This document shows, piece by piece, positions 9,567 through 18,695 of a stretch of 64,000 bases of DNA. Below the pieces are notes generated by a model. It was given only the letters and a program-made list of their open reading frames with translations, was not told the DNA's origin and searched no databases. The position numbers and the translations under genes were made by a program. The DNA is taken from contig CALMQS010000089.1 in the NCBI GenBank assembly GCA_937871285.1, forward strand, positions 18,135 to 82,134. Direction: 5' to 3'. The stretch is from an uncultured Sphingobacteriales bacterium (GTDB lineage Bacteria; Bacteroidota; Bacteroidia; Chitinophagales; Chitinophagaceae). Every line of letters begins with the position of its first letter. The first letter of the stretch is position 1.

Positions 9567-10916
9567 TTATGAAATGATGTACGGCGAACGGTAATGTCCT
9601 TTAAGAAAGGTATTGGCAGCTTTATTATTGGTAAACCTTTCCGTTGTAGCATTAAATTCCAGGTATTGGTTACCCACCCGGTAAGCAATATCGGCAAGGT
9701 GTACAAGGGAAGCGCTCAGGTGTCCCTGTGTTACATCGCCATTTGGAGCTTTGCTTAAGCGGATGCTGTCAATAAAGTCCTTCTGATGAAATTTGTCGGG
9801 GAAGTACCCCTTATCCATATCAACAATTTTTCCGTCCACTTCCATTACCTGCCATCCAACGCCATGGCGCCCGAGGTACATGATGCGTTCGGTTCCGTAA
9901 ATTTCAATCCGGGTAGAATTTTGCGGCCAATAGGGCCATTTGCTTCCGTATCTTACCTCCCGTCCTTCTTTGGTCATATACGGTGTGCAGGAACCGCTTT
10001 CGCAGGTCATGGAAAAATTGGGGAACTGGTAAGTAATGTTCAAAAACTCCGGCGTTTCTTTTTGAGAGTGAAAGCCAACATTCCCGCCGGTGCAGTAAAC
10101 CGATGCAGGATGACCCGGATCTCCCATGGCTAACCGTGCCAGGTCCATTACATGGCTGGCATCGTCTGATAACGCGCCTCCTCCGTAAGACCAGAAATCG
10201 AGCCAGCCGCCACGGCCTGTCATGCTATGTCTGTTGGGATTATAGGGAACGCTTTTTGCAGGTCCCTGCCACGCGTCCCAGTTCAGTCCTGCAGGCACGG
10301 CAGTATCGGGTTCCGGCATCCATTTTGACCCTCCCAGCAGGTTGTAACATTTTACATGAACGATGCTGCCTAATTTTCCCGATTTAATATAATCACGTGC
10401 AGAAAATGCATAAGGGGCGCTCCTGTTTTGAAAACCGATCTGCAATACTTTCTTATATTTTTTTGTGGCCGCAATGAGCTGCTGACCTTCCCATATAGAT
10501 AACGTTGGATTTTTCTCCACATACACATGCTTACCTGCCTGCAATGCCCATACGGATGCCAGCACATGCCAGTGCTCCGGCGTACATATTACTGCTGCAT
10601 CCACGTCTTTATCGTCAAATGCCCTGCGCATATCTGTAATAAACTTTGGCGCGTACCCCTGCTTTTTTGCATAGGCTTCTATTTCAGCAGGAATGGCAGC
10701 GAGGGTTTCGTTTACATCGCACAAATATTTTACTTCTACATTTTCATTTTCCTTTACTATTCCGGATAGTACATCCCGGCCACGGCCTCCGCACCCTATA
10801 AGGGCCAGCACAATTTTATCATTGGATCCGCCCTGTTTTTTTGTTATAAAAGAGGAGCCTAAGCTAACCCCCATTGCCCCGAGCGCCACATGGCTAATGA
10901 AATTACGTCTTTGCAT
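9567..10916 (-). CDS. Gfo/Idh/MocA-family oxidoreductase, Tat-type leader
   Basis: A 449-aa NAD(P)-dependent oxidoreductase. The N-terminus MQRRNFISHVALGAMG is a twin-arginine-like leader, common in Bacteroidota members of this family, so it is probably exported. The Rossmann motif ALIGCGGRGRDVLSGI follows, then the catalytic-region VYVEKNPTLSIWEG and WGYGG-like segment WSYGGGALSDDASHVMD. The usual EKP motif reads EKN-P here; the lysine is kept. The C-terminal half matches the Gfo/Idh C-terminal domain. Likely role is oxidation or epimerisation of a sugar at the start of the local pathway; substrate unknown. It lies 56 bases downstream of the hydrolase gene. Confidence 0.88.
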   Translation of the reverse strand: MQRRNFISHVALGAMGVSLGSSFITKKQGGSNDKIVLALIGCGGRGRDVLSGIVKENENVEVKYLCDVNETLAAIPAEIEAYAKKQGYAPKFITDMRRAFDDKDVDAAVICTPEHWHVLASVWALQAGKHVYVEKNPTLSIWEGQQLIAATKKYKKVLQIGFQNRSAPYAFSARDYIKSGKLGSIVHVKCYNLLGGSKWMPEPDTAVPAGLNWDAWQGPAKSVPYNPNRHSMTGRGGWLDFWSYGGGALSDDASHVMDLARLAMGDPGHPASVYCTGGNVGFHSQKETPEFLNITYQFPNFSMTCESGSCTPYMTKEGREVRYGSKWPYWPQNSTRIEIYGTERIMYLGRHGVGWQVMEVDGKIVDMDKGYFPDKFHQKDFIDSIRLSKAPNGDVTQGHLSASLVHLADIAYRVGNQYLEFNATTERFTNNKAANTFLKGHYRSPYIIS

Positions 10917-10972
10917 AGCTGCTTTTTTTGAAAATGGATAATAGTAATATGTGTTTATTGAAGTTCATTGCA

Positions 10973-13435
10973 TCAGCGTTTAAGATGATCATCGAGGAAC
11001 TCAAATGTGCCCTTGCCATGAATGCTGTGCGGGCCGGCGAAATGTTCTATCCGCACGGATTCTTCAAGTCCGGTGAGATCATAATGCCTTTTTACTTTTC
11101 CGTATTCGTAATTCACCCACTCATCTGTGCCAACCCCGTCAAAGTGCCCCCGTTCTACCATAAAAGGGCGGGGAGCGATCAGCGCGGCCATTTCGGCGTA
11201 GTTAAAAGTATGTCCAAGATTCCATTCCGGCATATCATACTCTCCCGTATACACATAACCGAAATGATGTTCCGTAGTGGACACTTTTCGTACCCATTCG
11301 TTAAAATCCGCAGAGCAAATGGAGAGGGCGTATCCTTTCACGACAGCCGGTACACGCATGGCGGTTTTACCTCCATAAGATAGTCCATAGAATGCAATTT
11401 TTTGAGGATCCACAAAAGAAAGTTGCTGCAGCCATTCAACTATTCGTTGGTGCTGGCTGATAATGACCGAAAATAAAGTAAGTCCAAGCGGATTTGCTTT
11501 GCGCTGAATGACACGGAAGGAATCTTTACCACGGTAAGGGTTATGCGGCGCAAAGGTAATATATCCTTTTTCTGCCAGCCGCGTGGCATAGCCTTTATAG
11601 TAATGAAAGGCCTGTGCGGTTGAATCGGTAGTAACCACATCGGCCGGAAGGCCTTCGAGACCATGCTGGCATACTACTACCGCCCGCTTTTCACCCGGTT
11701 TAATACCTTTGGGCACTGTTAAAATGCCCCAGGCATATACATCAGGACTGAAAACATCCAGTGTTACTTCATAGCTGATCCATTTGTCTGACTGCTGGTA
11801 TATCCTCGCTTTTACATTAAGTGGATCGGAGGGCGTTGGCAGTTTTCCTAATACCTGCCAGAACCGTTCGCGCTCTTCTTCTTTCACCTTTTCCTGCGCA
11901 GCAGCATCGCCTTTTAGTTTCTCCCAGAAATCTTTATTCCGGGTACGTTCACACACAGCCAGTACATGCTGTATATGATTGTTCATTTCGCGAACGATAC
12001 GCTCCTGCCTTTCTTCATCGTTTATCCAGTTAATGGGTATAGCTGCTTCTGGCGCAGGCAACATCTTTTTAGGCAGCTCAACATGAAGCGCCTTCGCAAA
12101 AGCCCGGAGTGAAGGGGTAGAAAATGGTTGTAATACGGGTTCTGTACTGTTGTGTACGAAAGTAAGTTGGGCGGTAGCCGGCAGCATTGCTTTTGCCCGC
12201 AGGAATTCCGTATGCGCGCTTTTAAACATGGGCGATGTCAGAATACCGGGCGTGGCGCCCCGGTTGGAGTGTATGATTTCAGGAGCTGTGGCATGTTCAA
12301 TGATCAATGATCGCGGCCATGTCATAACCGCAAGCTCCGCATCGCCAAATGTTTTCAATAAGCCGGAAACATTCCGGTATATAGGCTCCTTCCACAACTC
12401 CTCCCGCGCGTTGAAATATCCGCTCACTAAGGTAGCCGCAATACGCTGGTCAATTGCTGCTGCGTATAATGCCAGCAGGCCGCCTTCGCCATGACCTGCA
12501 ATGCCGGTAGGCAGCGCATCGCCTTCCGCCTGGTTGCGGGTATGGAACCAGTCAATAGCTGAAAAAATTTTCTGCAGCTCATAGCCGATCACGTGCCTGC
12601 CTACCGTATAGGCCTGCCTGTATATCCACTCCCGGTGAGGTTGTTGGGTAGAAGTGCCCAGTGAAGGATTGCCTGAATATTTAAAATCGCGGTTTACCAG
12701 CGACGGGATCAGGATCTCAAAGCCTGCTTTAACCAGATGCAGCGCTGCTCCAAAACCTGGCGCACCTGCTTGTTGCATGCCTGCCAGCACTTCGGGCGAC
12801 ACGTCGGCATCGGGTATCATCACTATACGCGCAAGGGCTTTTCTTTTGGGTATCAGCAATAATCCTTCCGATGAAAGTCCTTCTATCACTTTCCAGCGCA
12901 CGGCATAGATCCTGTATCTTTTTGCTTCAACTAAAAATGGTTGTAGTTCGCTATTGCTTTGTACTTCCAGTCCGGGGCTTACGCTTTCCTCTGCAATACC
13001 CAGCGACAGCTTCAAAAGCTCATGTTGGGCCGATATGGATATTTTAAATGCCGCTGCTGAGCTGAAATCTGCTTTCCACAAAGCCGAACGCTGTTTTTGC
13101 AAACGCTCCGTTTCTTTTAACAGGAAATGATTGATCCCTTCTACCATGGCAGCCGAAAAGTCGCCCTGCCCGGTAAGGGGTAAGCTGGTAAATGGAATGC
13201 CCGGTTGGCCCGATGCTTTCGAAAATAATAAGAACAGGAAAAAGAAACCTGCTATAGCTGGAGTGCGCCTGCCTGTATTATTATGAGGCTGTCTCAAAAG
13301 GTCCGGTATAGAAGATATGCCACTAAGACACAAGGGCACAAAGTCCTGATCTTCAGGTTTTATTTTCTTCGTGTTTTCGTGACTTCGTGGCAAAATATTA
13401 CTTTTGAGACAACCTCGTAGGGAATTTTGTAGCAT
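10973..13435 (-). CDS. Two-lobed alpha/beta hydrolase (acetyl xylan esterase-like), N-lobe degenerate
   Basis: A large secreted hydrolase with two tandem alpha/beta-hydrolase lobes. In the N-lobe the nucleophile elbow reads GHGEGG, with Glu where Ser is expected, so this lobe looks inactive. The C-lobe has an intact elbow IAFYGLSYGGKTA, an acid candidate in RGHFDGVG and a histidine in GPHSIHGKG. A signal peptide-like stretch (AGFFFLFLLFSKASGQ) begins only about 60 residues into the reading frame. The first ~48 residues are encoded by a repeat element at 13282-13419, so the real start may be TTG 13297 or thereabouts. It probably removes esters from a glycan or releases an ester-linked sugar acid. 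The second protein of this build is at 20306-22501. Confidence 0.82.
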   Translation of the reverse strand: MLQNSLRGCLKSNILPRSHENTKKIKPEDQDFVPLCLSGISSIPDLLRQPHNNTGRRTPAIAGFFFLFLLFSKASGQPGIPFTSLPLTGQGDFSAAMVEGINHFLLKETERLQKQRSALWKADFSSAAAFKISISAQHELLKLSLGIAEESVSPGLEVQSNSELQPFLVEAKRYRIYAVRWKVIEGLSSEGLLLIPKRKALARIVMIPDADVSPEVLAGMQQAGAPGFGAALHLVKAGFEILIPSLVNRDFKYSGNPSLGTSTQQPHREWIYRQAYTVGRHVIGYELQKIFSAIDWFHTRNQAEGDALPTGIAGHGEGGLLALYAAAIDQRIAATLVSGYFNAREELWKEPIYRNVSGLLKTFGDAELAVMTWPRSLIIEHATAPEIIHSNRGATPGILTSPMFKSAHTEFLRAKAMLPATAQLTFVHNSTEPVLQPFSTPSLRAFAKALHVELPKKMLPAPEAAIPINWINDEERQERIVREMNNHIQHVLAVCERTRNKDFWEKLKGDAAAQEKVKEEERERFWQVLGKLPTPSDPLNVKARIYQQSDKWISYEVTLDVFSPDVYAWGILTVPKGIKPGEKRAVVVCQHGLEGLPADVVTTDSTAQAFHYYKGYATRLAEKGYITFAPHNPYRGKDSFRVIQRKANPLGLTLFSVIISQHQRIVEWLQQLSFVDPQKIAFYGLSYGGKTAMRVPAVVKGYALSICSADFNEWVRKVSTTEHHFGYVYTGEYDMPEWNLGHTFNYAEMAALIAPRPFMVERGHFDGVGTDEWVNYEYGKVKRHYDLTGLEESVRIEHFAGPHSIHGKGTFEFLDDHLKR
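13282..13419. repeat. MITE-like palindromic element
   Basis: A 138-bp element bounded by 19-bp terminal inverted repeats with two mismatches (TATGAGGCTGTCTCAAAAG at the left, its complement form CTTTTGAGACAACCTCGTA at the right). The interior is itself nearly palindromic, with the two halves GCCACTAAGACAC and GTGACTTCGTGGC. TA is found at both outer ends. This interior (accAC-AAG-CAC type) is common in Bacteroidota intergenic regions. Here it lies at the 5' end of the hydrolase gene and contributes its apparent N-terminus. Confidence 0.7.
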
Positions 13436-13493
13436 GTTTTTTTTTTATTGCCGTCTATTGTCAGGTTTATTAAAAATTTTATCATAAGCATTG

Positions 13494-14642
13494 CTACCAT
13501 TCTGTAATGCTTCCATCGGGATTACGCCACACCGGGTTTTTCCAGCTATGCCCGGTTTTTGCCATTTCTCTTACTTTTTCCTCATTGATTTCCACACCCA
13601 GTCCGGGCAAAACGGGCCGGCTGATATAACCGTTTTTTATATCAAATACTTCAGGGTTTAAGAGATAATCAAGCAAATCGGTTCCTTCATTGTAATGAAT
13701 GCCAATGCTGGACTCCTGTATAAAAGCGTTAATGCAGCTAAAATCTATATGAAGCGCTGCCGCGAAAGAAACAGGACCGAGCGGGCAATGCGGGGCCAGG
13801 GCTACATCATAAGCTTCGGCCATAGCCGCTATTTTTTTTACTTCTGTAATGCCTCCGGCATGGCTTACATCGGGTTGAATAATATCTACTGCCCCCTGTT
13901 CAAATAAACGTTTAAAATCCCAACGGCTGAACAAACGCTCGCCGGTTGCAATAGGCGCTGCAGTATATTGCGCTAAACCCGAAAATGCCTCAAAATTTTC
14001 CGAAAGCACAGGCTCTTCAATAAACATCGGTTTCAGCAAATCGAGCTCGCGCATGAAAGCCTTAGCCATGCCTTTATGTACTCTCCCATGGAAGTCAATT
14101 CCCAGTCCTCTGTCGTATCCGATAGCATCTCTCACAGAAGCGATGGCTGTTACGGCTTCTTCAATTTTTTTTGGGGTATCTATCCATTCCATTTCTGAGC
14201 AGGCATTCATCTTCACTGCAAGAAAGCCGTCTTCCATTCTTTTCCTTGCACCCGCTACAACCTGTGAAGGTTTGTCGCCGCCTATCCAGCCATAAATTTT
14301 CATTTTATCCCTTACGGCGCCTCCCAGTAATTCATATACAGGAACACCGAGCGCTTTACCTTTGATATCCCATAATGCCTGGTCTATGCCGGCAATAGCG
14401 CTCATAAGTATAGGACCGCCACGATAGAACCCTCCCCTGTAAAGTGTTTGCCAGATGTCTTCAATATGCCGGGCATCTTTTCCTGTTAAATAAGATGCCA
14501 TTTCTTCAACAGCCGCTTTTACCGTATCGGCTTTACCTTCAATTACAGGCTCTCCCCATCCTGTGATGCCACTGGCGGTTGTTATTTTAAGAAAAAGCCA
14601 TCTGGGCGGAACTTTAAACAGCTCAATTTTTTTGATTTTCAT
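13494..14642 (-). CDS. dgoD: D-galactonate dehydratase (enolase superfamily)
   Basis: A 382-aa protein close to E. coli DgoD along its whole length, as judged by eye. [20 protein letters not shown] is at the N-terminus, [20 protein letters not shown] follows, then [16 protein letters not shown] and IEEPVL, which carry metal ligands. [19 protein letters not shown] and the C-terminal [17 protein letters not shown] are also typical. It removes water from D-galactonate to give 2-dehydro-3-deoxy-D-galactonate in the cytoplasm; related aldonates cannot be excluded. It anchors the interpretation of the whole cluster. No dgoK or dgoA homologue is visible in the window, so the later steps are encoded elsewhere. 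Confidence 0.9.
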   Translation of the reverse strand: MKIKKIELFKVPPRWLFLKITTASGITGWGEPVIEGKADTVKAAVEEMASYLTGKDARHIEDIWQTLYRGGFYRGGPILMSAIAGIDQALWDIKGKALGVPVYELLGGAVRDKMKIYGWIGGDKPSQVVAGARKRMEDGFLAVKMNACSEMEWIDTPKKIEEAVTAIASVRDAIGYDRGLGIDFHGRVHKGMAKAFMRELDLLKPMFIEEPVLSENFEAFSGLAQYTAAPIATGERLFSRWDFKRLFEQGAVDIIQPDVSHAGGITEVKKIAAMAEAYDVALAPHCPLGPVSFAAALHIDFSCINAFIQESSIGIHYNEGTDLLDYLLNPEVFDIKNGYISRPVLPGLGVEINEEKVREMAKTGHSWKNPVWRNPDGSITEW

Positions 14643-14787
14643 ATTTTAATGAATATTACCCTGGTTGTGATTATACTTTCGTTTATCCCCAACAGTAAGT
14701 AAACCGCTTCGGATTTCTTCCCGGTATTTTTATTTTTTTACAGGCATGATACAGGCAGGTATTATTAAAAACACGTTGCCGCCCCGG

Positions 14788-15531
14788 CTATACGATGCGC
14801 ATTGTCATGCCGCCATCTATTACTATATTTTCTCCGGTAATAAACCTGTTTTTAACTAAGGTACAGATAACAGCCGCTACATCTTCCGGCGTACCTTCTC
14901 TTTGAAGCGGTATCCTGTTGCTGATATTATTTTTTACCTGCTCCGGCGTAAGAAAATCCTGGAACCGTGTACGTATTACGCCCGGTGATACACAGTTAAC
15001 TGTTATATTATCCGGCGAAAGCTCTAAGGCCAATGCCCTGCAAAATTGGGGAATAGCTCCTTTTACCACTGCGTATGCCAGCGCGTTTTTTACTCCTCGT
15101 ATTCCTGCTGCCGAAGAAATAAGCACAATCGCTCCTTTCTTATTGGCTTTCATACAGGGCACAGCGGCCCTGCATAAGTGAAAGATAGCATGCACATGTA
15201 TATCAAATGCCTGGTACCATATTTCCCTTGCACCGTTTAACAGGCTGCCTGGTGCCGGAGCGCCTGCGCTATGCACTAAAATGTCAATACTTCCATAATG
15301 CATCTGTACTTCGTTAATAGCCCGTGTACATTCTTCTTCTTTACTGAGATCCGCAGTAACCGTAATGCACGGTATGCCCATTGCTTCTATTTTTTTTCTT
15401 ACTGTTCCATCACCGGTGTGCCGGGCAACCAAAGCGATATGCGCACCTTGTGCTGCTAATGCAATCGCCGTTTCTGCACCTATTCCATGTGTTCCTCCTG
15501 TAATAAGGGCTACCTTATTATGTAAATCCAT
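14788..15531 (-). CDS. SDR-family oxidoreductase
   Basis: A 247-aa short-chain dehydrogenase with the cofactor motif TGGTHGIG at about residues 12-19, NAG-like HSAGAPAPG, catalytic serine in VLISSAAG and the YxxxK pair in LAYAVVKGAI. The C-terminal NVVIDGG-type segment (ENIVIDGGMTMRIV) is standard. Members near sugar-acid dehydratases often oxidise aldoses or 2-keto-3-deoxy acids, and either role would fit. It is the first gene of the minus-strand row reaching down to the MFS gene, with a 145-base gap before dgoD. It diverges from the cysteine hydrolase-ThuA gene. Confidence 0.88.
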   Translation of the reverse strand: MDLHNKVALITGGTHGIGAETAIALAAQGAHIALVARHTGDGTVRKKIEAMGIPCITVTADLSKEEECTRAINEVQMHYGSIDILVHSAGAPAPGSLLNGAREIWYQAFDIHVHAIFHLCRAAVPCMKANKKGAIVLISSAAGIRGVKNALAYAVVKGAIPQFCRALALELSPDNITVNCVSPGVIRTRFQDFLTPEQVKNNISNRIPLQREGTPEDVAAVICTLVKNRFITGENIVIDGGMTMRIV

Positions 15532-15821
15532 AGATTTTTTTTATCGGGTTAACAAAGGTTGTATTCAGGGATAGCTATGCCTGCAAAAGAACCAATTATT
15601 TCAACATGGTTAATGCTGGTTATTAACAGAAGGGCTCTTTTATGTTACCATATTAACAGGGGCTGTTGGGGGCCGGGTTACATACCTGGTGCTGAAGGTA
15701 AAATTCATGGTTGCAAGGATAATATTTTGTAATTTTTCCCGGATATTTTTCGGTTCCTTGCGCTACGGCGCGCTGCTTCAGGCAGCCGGTGCCGGCAATA
15801 GAAATACAGAACATTAAAAAT
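15532..15821. other. Divergent intergenic region
   Basis: About 290 bases between two divergent genes, so it should hold both promoters. I found no exact TAnnTTTG box on either strand; AATATTTTG near 15720 is the closest for the plus strand. No copy of the LacI-type operator was seen. Confidence 0.3.
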
Positions 15822-17429
15822 ATGGGAAAAGCAAATTTTATTTTTCAACTGTTGTTACCGGCCATTTTATTTTCTAATGTCTTACCGGCTCAGTCTAAAG
15901 TTAAAGAGGAAGCGTTTACCGTTTCCCTTCAAAAGCGGCCTCCATCCGGGGAAGAGCAGGGCGCTTTCATTATTTCGCACGAAGTACAGCAATGGCTTCC
16001 TTCACAAACAGCGATCATTATATGTGATATGTGGGACAGGCACTGGTGCACGGGCGCTACGCAAAGGGTAGGGGAGATGGCGCCTTATATTAATGAAGTT
16101 ATTGCTGCCGGCAGGCAAAAGGGGATGCTGATTGTTCATGCCCCGAGCGATTGTATGGATTATTATAAGGATCATCCGGGCAGAAAGCTTGCCCAAAAAT
16201 ATGAGAAGAAGAAATATAACCAGCTGCTTGGCGAAGGATTGCTTGATTCGGAAAAAGGTGCGGAATGGCCCATTGATCAGTCGGATGAAGGTTGTGAAGA
16301 CGTGGGTGAAACGCCGCATAAGGCCTGGACAAAACAGCATGATGCTATTGAGATCAGTAAGGAAGATGCCATCAGTGATTCCGGTGCCGAGTTGGCCGGT
16401 CTTTTTAAGGCAAGAGGGATCAGAAATGTTATTCTTACCGGTGTGCACACCAATATGTGCGTGATCGGCAGGTCTTTTGGGTTAAGAAATATGGTAAGAC
16501 TGGGGATGAATGTTGCATTGCTCCGCGATCTTACGGATGTAATGTACAATTCAAAAATGTGGCCTTATGTATCACATTTTACCGGCAATAGTCTTATGGC
16601 GGAATATATTGAGAAATATGTTTGTCCATCCATTGTTTCAACTGATTTTACCGCACGCAAACAGTTCAGGTTCAGCCATGACCAACGGCCCATCATTGCT
16701 TTTTTAACGGCAGAAGGCGAATACCGCGCCAATCAAAAGCTGCCGGAGTTCGGACGCCAGCTGCTGCTCAAAGAAAATATGAACTGTGAATATGCAACAG
16801 GTCTTCCGCTAATGGAAGGCCCCGGCAGGCATAACCTGGAAAATATGCAGATACTCGCTGATGCAGATCTTGCTGTTATATTTATCCGTAGAATTGCACT
16901 GGAGCCGGAAAAGATGGCTTTGATCAAAGATTTTGTAAATCGCGGAAAGCCGGTATTGGGAATACGAACGGCCAGTCATGCTTTTGATGCAAAAGGAAAT
17001 GTTCCCAGGGAAGGGGGAGGTATTGCGGCTTCTACGGAAAAGGTTTCCGGCTTCTTAGAACAATGGCCCGAATTCGACAGCCTTGCATTGGGTGGCAATT
17101 ACCAGGGGCATTATCCGCATCTCGAAGAAAGCACCCTTATTCATATCGTTCCCGGAATGGAAGGTCACCCTATACTTAAAAACATACCGGCGGAAGGATT
17201 TGCAAGTAAAAACTGGCTATATAAAAATGCGCCTTTACGTTCACCCCATGCCCAGGTGCTGCTAACGGGAACGATTCCGAATGAAAAACCTGAACCTGTT
17301 TTGTGGATTAACAGCAGTGGAAAAAACAGGGTGGTATATACCTCGCTTGGTCACTGGGACGATTGGAAAACCGAAGCGGTACAAAAGATATTTGTGCAGG
17401 CTATTCATTATTTACTTAATCCGCAATAG
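15822..17429 (+). CDS. Cysteine hydrolase (isochorismatase-like) fused to a ThuA-like domain
   Basis: Start ATG 15822 gives a clear signal peptide (FIFQLLLPAILFSNVLPAQ); an upstream GTG at 15789 adds eleven unlikely residues. The first domain is an isochorismatase-type cysteine hydrolase with the catalytic Asp in IICDMWDRHWC (Asp69) and the nucleophile in TGVHTNMCVIGRSFG (Cys213). The second domain (from about residue 280) is ThuA-like with the amidotransferase-like turn GKPVLGIRTASHAFD. ThuA domains occur near secreted sugar dehydrogenases in Bacteroidota, and this gene sits beside such enzymes. Joint substrate unknown; both catalytic centres look intact. Confidence 0.85.
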   Translation: MGKANFIFQLLLPAILFSNVLPAQSKVKEEAFTVSLQKRPPSGEEQGAFIISHEVQQWLPSQTAIIICDMWDRHWCTGATQRVGEMAPYINEVIAAGRQKGMLIVHAPSDCMDYYKDHPGRKLAQKYEKKKYNQLLGEGLLDSEKGAEWPIDQSDEGCEDVGETPHKAWTKQHDAIEISKEDAISDSGAELAGLFKARGIRNVILTGVHTNMCVIGRSFGLRNMVRLGMNVALLRDLTDVMYNSKMWPYVSHFTGNSLMAEYIEKYVCPSIVSTDFTARKQFRFSHDQRPIIAFLTAEGEYRANQKLPEFGRQLLLKENMNCEYATGLPLMEGPGRHNLENMQILADADLAVIFIRRIALEPEKMALIKDFVNRGKPVLGIRTASHAFDAKGNVPREGGGIAASTEKVSGFLEQWPEFDSLALGGNYQGHYPHLEESTLIHIVPGMEGHPILKNIPAEGFASKNWLYKNAPLRSPHAQVLLTGTIPNEKPEPVLWINSSGKNRVVYTSLGHWDDWKTEAVQKIFVQAIHYLLNPQ

Positions 17430-17709
17430 TTTCATACCGTGCCTTTAGCTGTCAGGTATAAGGTATGAGAAAGTTCGAAATCCGATGCGATCCCAACGGT
17501 GAGCCAAAAATGATAAACTAAAAAATACGGGAAGAAGATTCATCCCATCATTAGTAGTTACTCACCTGATAACTGTAAATCCAAAGATGAAATTCCGAAA
17601 TCCGAAGCCAAATGCAACCATAAACTACAAACCATAAACCGTAAACGACAAATAATAAACGATAGGTCCAGACCGAAACGGATATTCACTGAGACCTGCA
17701 ACCTGAAAC
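17430..17709. repeat. Degenerate A-rich oligonucleotide repeats
   Basis: Intergenic stretch between convergent genes, made of imperfect copies of GAAATCCGAA and of ATAAACNACAAACC-type units. I see no ORF. It resembles the other degenerate repeat tracts at 35334-35442 and 46381-46422 in style but not in unit sequence. Confidence 0.5.
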
Positions 17710-18663
17710 CTATTTCACCCCCCTCACCTGCATCTGCAAAGTATAAACAGATTCCGATGCTGTTATGAAGAGGGTCTTCCTGTCTTTTCCGCCAAAACAT
17801 ACATTGCCTACCCAACCCGAAGGAACAGGAATATTACCTATTTTTGTTCCCAACGGATCATAAATGGTTACACCTTTACCCGTTATATACAGGTTGCCTT
17901 TACTATCGAGCGTCATACCGTCTGAACCCTGCAGCACAAAAAGCTGCCGGTTCGTTAAACTACCGTCTTCATTTATTTGATATTTGTAGGTTTTATCAGC
18001 GCCTATATCGGCCACATAAAGATGTTTACCATCGGGCGTGCCAATAATACCATTCGGCCGCACAAAGTCGGCATCCACTACAGTGGCTTCCTGGGCTCCT
18101 TTGGCTAAGTAATAGAGCTTCTGTGCATCCATGTCCGGCTTCTTTCTTTGCCAGTAATCTCTCTGGTAATATGGATCGGTAAAATAAATACCCCCTTTTT
18201 TATCAATCCATAAATCATTGGGGCCATTGAACCGAACGCCCTTGAAACCATTCAGCAATACTGTAACCTTTTTTTCAGGACTGATGGACCATAGTTCATT
18301 TTTTTCATCGGCGCAGGCCACCAGGTTACCTTCGTTATCGAAATACAGACCATTGGAGCGACCGGATTTATCCATGAATACAGACAGATTCCCGTTTGTA
18401 TCATATTTCCATATTTTATCATTAGGCTGGTCGGTAAAAAATATATTCCCTTTGTTATCTGCCGCGGGTCCTTCGGTAAAACTAAACTGATCAGATACTT
18501 TTTGTAGTGCTGCACCGCGTTTAATGAGCTTTGCCAGGCTAACGCCGGTATCTGCCCGGGCAGTTGTTATTGCCGGAACAATATTCTTTCCGGCCTGCTG
18601 TTTTAGCGTTACGGCCACAACGCCCGAAATAAAAACACCTACAACAAGAATAGCTTTCATCAT
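17710..18663 (-). CDS. SMP-30/gluconolactonase-family lactonase, secreted
   Basis: A 317-aa six-bladed beta-propeller with an N-terminal hydrophobic leader (AILVVGVFISGVVAVTL). Metal-site residues of the family are recognisable: Glu in FTEGPAADNKGNIFFTD, Asn in RFNGPNDLWIDKKGG, and Asp in GSDGMTLDSKGNLYIT; the usual RPNGI and DGKHLYVADIG strands are present. Such enzymes open sugar lactones to aldonates, here probably in the periplasm. This fits between a sugar dehydrogenase and the galactonate dehydratase. It lies 32 bases downstream of the alcohol dehydrogenase gene and is probably cotranscribed with it. Confidence 0.87.
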   Translation of the reverse strand: MMKAILVVGVFISGVVAVTLKQQAGKNIVPAITTARADTGVSLAKLIKRGAALQKVSDQFSFTEGPAADNKGNIFFTDQPNDKIWKYDTNGNLSVFMDKSGRSNGLYFDNEGNLVACADEKNELWSISPEKKVTVLLNGFKGVRFNGPNDLWIDKKGGIYFTDPYYQRDYWQRKKPDMDAQKLYYLAKGAQEATVVDADFVRPNGIIGTPDGKHLYVADIGADKTYKYQINEDGSLTNRQLFVLQGSDGMTLDSKGNLYITGKGVTIYDPLGTKIGNIPVPSGWVGNVCFGGKDRKTLFITASESVYTLQMQVRGVK

Positions 18664-18695
18664 AGCTGAATATTTTATTCAATTCAATATACAAT

